From Aristolochia californica (lineage: Eukaryota; Streptophyta; Magnoliopsida; Piperales; Aristolochiaceae), in assembly GCA_029961685.1 (NCBI GenBank), contig JARWKL010000015.1:9918801-9982800 (forward strand): a stretch of 64,000 nt of DNA. Reading direction: 5' to 3'. This document shows, piece after piece, positions 61,807 through 64,000 of this stretch; positions within the stretch are counted from its first letter, which is position 1, and every line of letters starts with the position of its first letter. The notes beneath the pieces were generated by a model. The model worked only from the letters and a program-made list of their open reading frames with translations. It had not been told where the DNA came from and did no database searches. The position numbers and the translations under genes are program-made.

Positions 61807-64000
61807 ATGTTAGGATCAATTAGAAATCTCTTTCTTATAAAATTCCATCAGGCTATTAGGGGTTGTACTAGTGGAATGTACCAAACATGGGTAACAAAAC
61901 TTTGGAGTTTATTTTTAGTGAATAATTTTCATCATTTACATTTATTATATTTTTCAATTTTTCACATACATGAACTCAGAATATTTTATTTATCTTTTTG
62001 TTTACGAGAAAAATGGGAGAGTCAAAACTCAAGTTTGGATTTAAAAAAAAATGAACATCCCAAATGGAATTGCACATATACTAAGAGAGATAATTTCAAA
62101 AGTATTTGTGATTTTTAAGCAATGTAAACTCCGGTAAATAGGCAAAAAGCAATGTAAACTCTGGTAAATATCCCAACGTCTGTAACTTGAGAATTAAATT
62201 TTCCTTCTCCTTGAAATTTTTTAATCATTAGGATATTTGCATCTTCAATATGTTTCAGGCATGCATATCCATATTTAAAATATGTTAGGATCAATTAAAA
62301 ATCTCTTTCTTATAAAATTCTACCATGCTATTAGGGGTTGTACTGGTAGAATTTCCGACACATGGATAACAAAACTTTGGTGTTCATTTTTATTTTGTTG
62401 AAGAATTTTATTCACTTACATTTACTATAGTTTTCAAGTTTTTGCATACATAGACTCTAAAATTTTTATTTTGTTGTGATCTTTTTGCCTTATGTTTTTG
62501 TTTACGAGTAAAATCAAAAAGTGAAAACTAAAGTTTGGATTTGAAAAAAAATTGAACACGCAAAATGGAAATGCACAAATACTGAGAGATATAATTCCAA
62601 AAAGTATCAATGATTTTTTAGGATCATAAACTCTTTTAGGTTTTTATTTATTTGGTTTTGTAATAATCGGAAAAAGGGGCGCGAGTGATTTTTGACTGAG
62701 TGTTGACTCCCAAACCATAAGTCATTTCTAACGAAAAGTATAGACGTTACACATCATTAATCGATCAAAACATTTACGATGATCTATGATTATTAGGTCC
62801 GCTTTTTGAAAATAGGCAAAAAGTGGGGTGGTTGGCTCATATAAATATCCCACATCACGTTTACTTGAGAATTTATTTTTTCCCACTCCTAGAAATTTTT
62901 GGATCATTAGGTCATTTGGATCTTCCATATGTTTCACGCATGCATAACCATATTTAAAACATGTTAGGATCAATTAGAAATCTCTGTCTTATAAAGTTCA
63001 ACCAAGCTATTAGGGGTTGTACTAGTGGAATTTCCCAAACAAGCATAACAAAACTTTGGTGTACATTTTTAGTTCATGAAATAATTTTCTTCACTTAAAA
63101 TTATTATAGTTTTCAATTTTTTGGATACATAAACTCTAATATTTTCATTTTGTTGTGATCTATTTGCCTTATCTTTTTTTTTTACGAGAAAAAATGGGAG
63201 AGTGAAAACTCAAGTTTGGATTTGAAAAAAAATTGAACTTCCAAAATAGAAATGCACAATTCCTGAGAGAGATAATTCCAAAATGTATCTTTGATTTTTA
63301 AGGATCATAAAATCTTTTAGTTTTTTATATATTAGGTTTTGCTATCATCGTAAAAGGGTGGGCGAGGCATTTTTAATTGAGTGTTGACTCCCAAACCATA
63401 AGTCATTTCTTACAAAAATTATAGCCGTTACACATCATTAACCGATCAAAAACATTACGATGAACTCCGCTTTTAGTAAATAAGCAAAAAGAGGGTTGTT
63501 TGGCTCTGGTAAATATCCCACCACATGTTAAGTTGAGAATTTAATTTTTTGTACACCTTGAAAATTTTCGATCATTAGGTCATTTGAATCTTCAACATGA
63601 TAAAGGCATGCATATCCATATTTAAAATATGTTAGGATCAATTAGAAATCTCTTTCTTATAAAATTTCTCCAAACTCTTTGAGGTTGTACTGGTACAATT
63701 TCCCAAACATGGATAACAAAACTTTGGTGTTCTTTAATAGTGTGTTGAATAATTTTCTTCACTTAGATTTATTACACTTTTCAATTTTTTGCATACATAA
63801 ACTCTAAAATTTTCATTTTGTTGATGAGGAAAATGGGAGAGTTAAAACTCAAGTTTGGATTTGAAAAAAAATTGAACAAGAGAAATGGAAATGCACAAAA
63901 GCAGAGAGAGATAATTCCAAAAGGGGGGGGAGGGGCGACAGTTTTAACTGAGTGTTTGGATCTGGTAAATATCCCACCGCACGTTAACTTGACAATTTAT
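61807..64000 (+). repeat. Six-monomer higher-order repeat, copy 3 (first ~3.5 units)
   Basis: Units start at 61807, 62282, 62961 and 63629, with lengths 475, 679 and 668 bp, then the window ends. Offsets to copy 2 are 6868, 6864, 6867 and 6868 bp. Unit 1 shares CCATCAGGCTATTAGG and GTGGAATGTACC with copy 2. Unit 3 shares ACAAGCATAACAAAAC, TTTTTAGTTCATGAAAT and GATGAACTCCGC. The double-deletion G-tract monomer reappears at 63919-63960. Copies 2 and 3 are nearly identical over long stretches, much closer than neighbouring monomers. Confidence 0.87.
62119..62170 (+). repeat. 22 bp direct repeat from a template switch in higher-order copy 3
   Basis: GCAATGTAAACT, C or T, then GGTAAATA occurs at 62119-62140 and 62149-62170, separated by GGCAAAAA. 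Copies 1 and 2 have only one such stretch and carry GTGATTGTTTG in the place of the second, so the second copy replaced original sequence. The event is private to copy 3. Confidence 0.85.

Larger units (their letters stand above)
1..64000 (+). repeat. Tandem satellite array, ~680 bp monomer, whole window
   Basis: The anchor ATGTTAGGATCAATTAG and all following blocks return in the same order and orientation about every 675-685 bp from end to end. About 96 anchors can be placed. Typical spacings are 672, 679, 683, 684, 678, 676 and 677 bp. Neighbouring monomers look roughly 80-90% alike by eye, and copies related by higher-order duplication are much closer. No monomer is inverted. Base composition is strongly A+T-rich apart from the G-tracts. 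The array is entered and left mid-monomer, so its true length is unknown. Family and species are not recognised. The pattern fits eukaryotic heterochromatic satellite DNA. Confidence 0.98.

Noticed and set aside
611..62973. Short open reading frames of 60-118 codons on both strands as genes
   Set aside because: They are the same few frames of the satellite monomer over and over, broken by stops or frameshifts in most copies, on both strands of the same DNA, with no recognisable domain.
1..64000. CRISPR array
   Set aside because: Repeats are about 680 bp, diverged and directly adjacent, with no short identical repeats separated by unique spacers.
1..64000. LTR retrotransposon or DNA transposon making up the array
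   Set aside because: No protein domains, primer-binding site, terminal inverted repeats or target-site duplications were seen, only simple head-to-tail monomers.
1..64000. Division of the 680 bp monomer into four ~170 bp nucleosome-size subrepeats
   Set aside because: The total is close to four times 170, but I found no convincing similarity between quarters beyond short A/T-rich words.
1..64000. Inverted monomers or a large palindrome
   Set aside because: Every anchor and every G-tract that I could place is on the + strand.

Overview
The window is one uninterrupted block of satellite DNA. A single A+T-rich monomer of about 680 bp (most copies 670-685 bp) is repeated head to tail, always in the same orientation, from base 1 to base 64000. 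I placed about 96 unit starts by the anchor ATGTTAGGATCAATTAG, plus about eight extra chimeric joins where one monomer runs into the middle of another. The array extends past both ends of the window. I find no protein-coding gene, rRNA, tRNA, intact transposon or CRISPR array. Long arrays of diverged, fixed-length monomers with higher-order repeats, local conversion and little else are typical of eukaryotic heterochromatin (centromeric, pericentromeric, subtelomeric or sex-chromosome). I cannot name the species or the satellite family from the sequence alone.

Every monomer has the same layout, numbered from the anchor. An inverted repeat AAATTCCAC(CA)/(TG)GTGGAATTT lies at about 34-73. A long T/A-rich middle follows. 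A second dyad, GATTGTAAA / TTT(A/G)CAATC, lies at about 340-385. A G-tract on the + strand lies at about 390-400, ranging from a few G to 43 G. Then come a conserved stretch containing GACTCCCAAACCATAAGTC, a block with ATCGATC and GATGATCTATGATTG, CCGCACGTTAAC, and finally a third dyad, AACATGTTT / AAACATGTT, around GCATGC, which runs into the next anchor.

Layout: 1-17 kb holds a decayed higher-order repeat (monomer types X-A-B-C-D) in at least three copies, plus a 1.1 kb segment duplicated from 8.9 to 13.4 kb. 17.8-18.9 kb holds a nearly perfect 546 bp tandem duplication. 20-51 kb is a second subfamily (ACTGGT instead of ACTAGT in the hairpin arm, TTTTTCCTACTCC instead of TTTTTTCTACTCC) with many truncated monomers and one 166 bp foreign insert at 46650-46815. 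51.3-64 kb holds a clear six-monomer higher-order repeat of about 3.68 kb: two adjacent copies and a third that starts 6.87 kb after the second and runs off the window.

The short reading frames in the window are translations of the monomer and are not genes. The interesting content is structural: three conserved dyads per monomer, G-tracts that expand at one fixed site, a hairpin whose loop has been cut out in one copy, microhomology at many deletion joins, a visible conversion tract, and higher-order units at different stages of decay.
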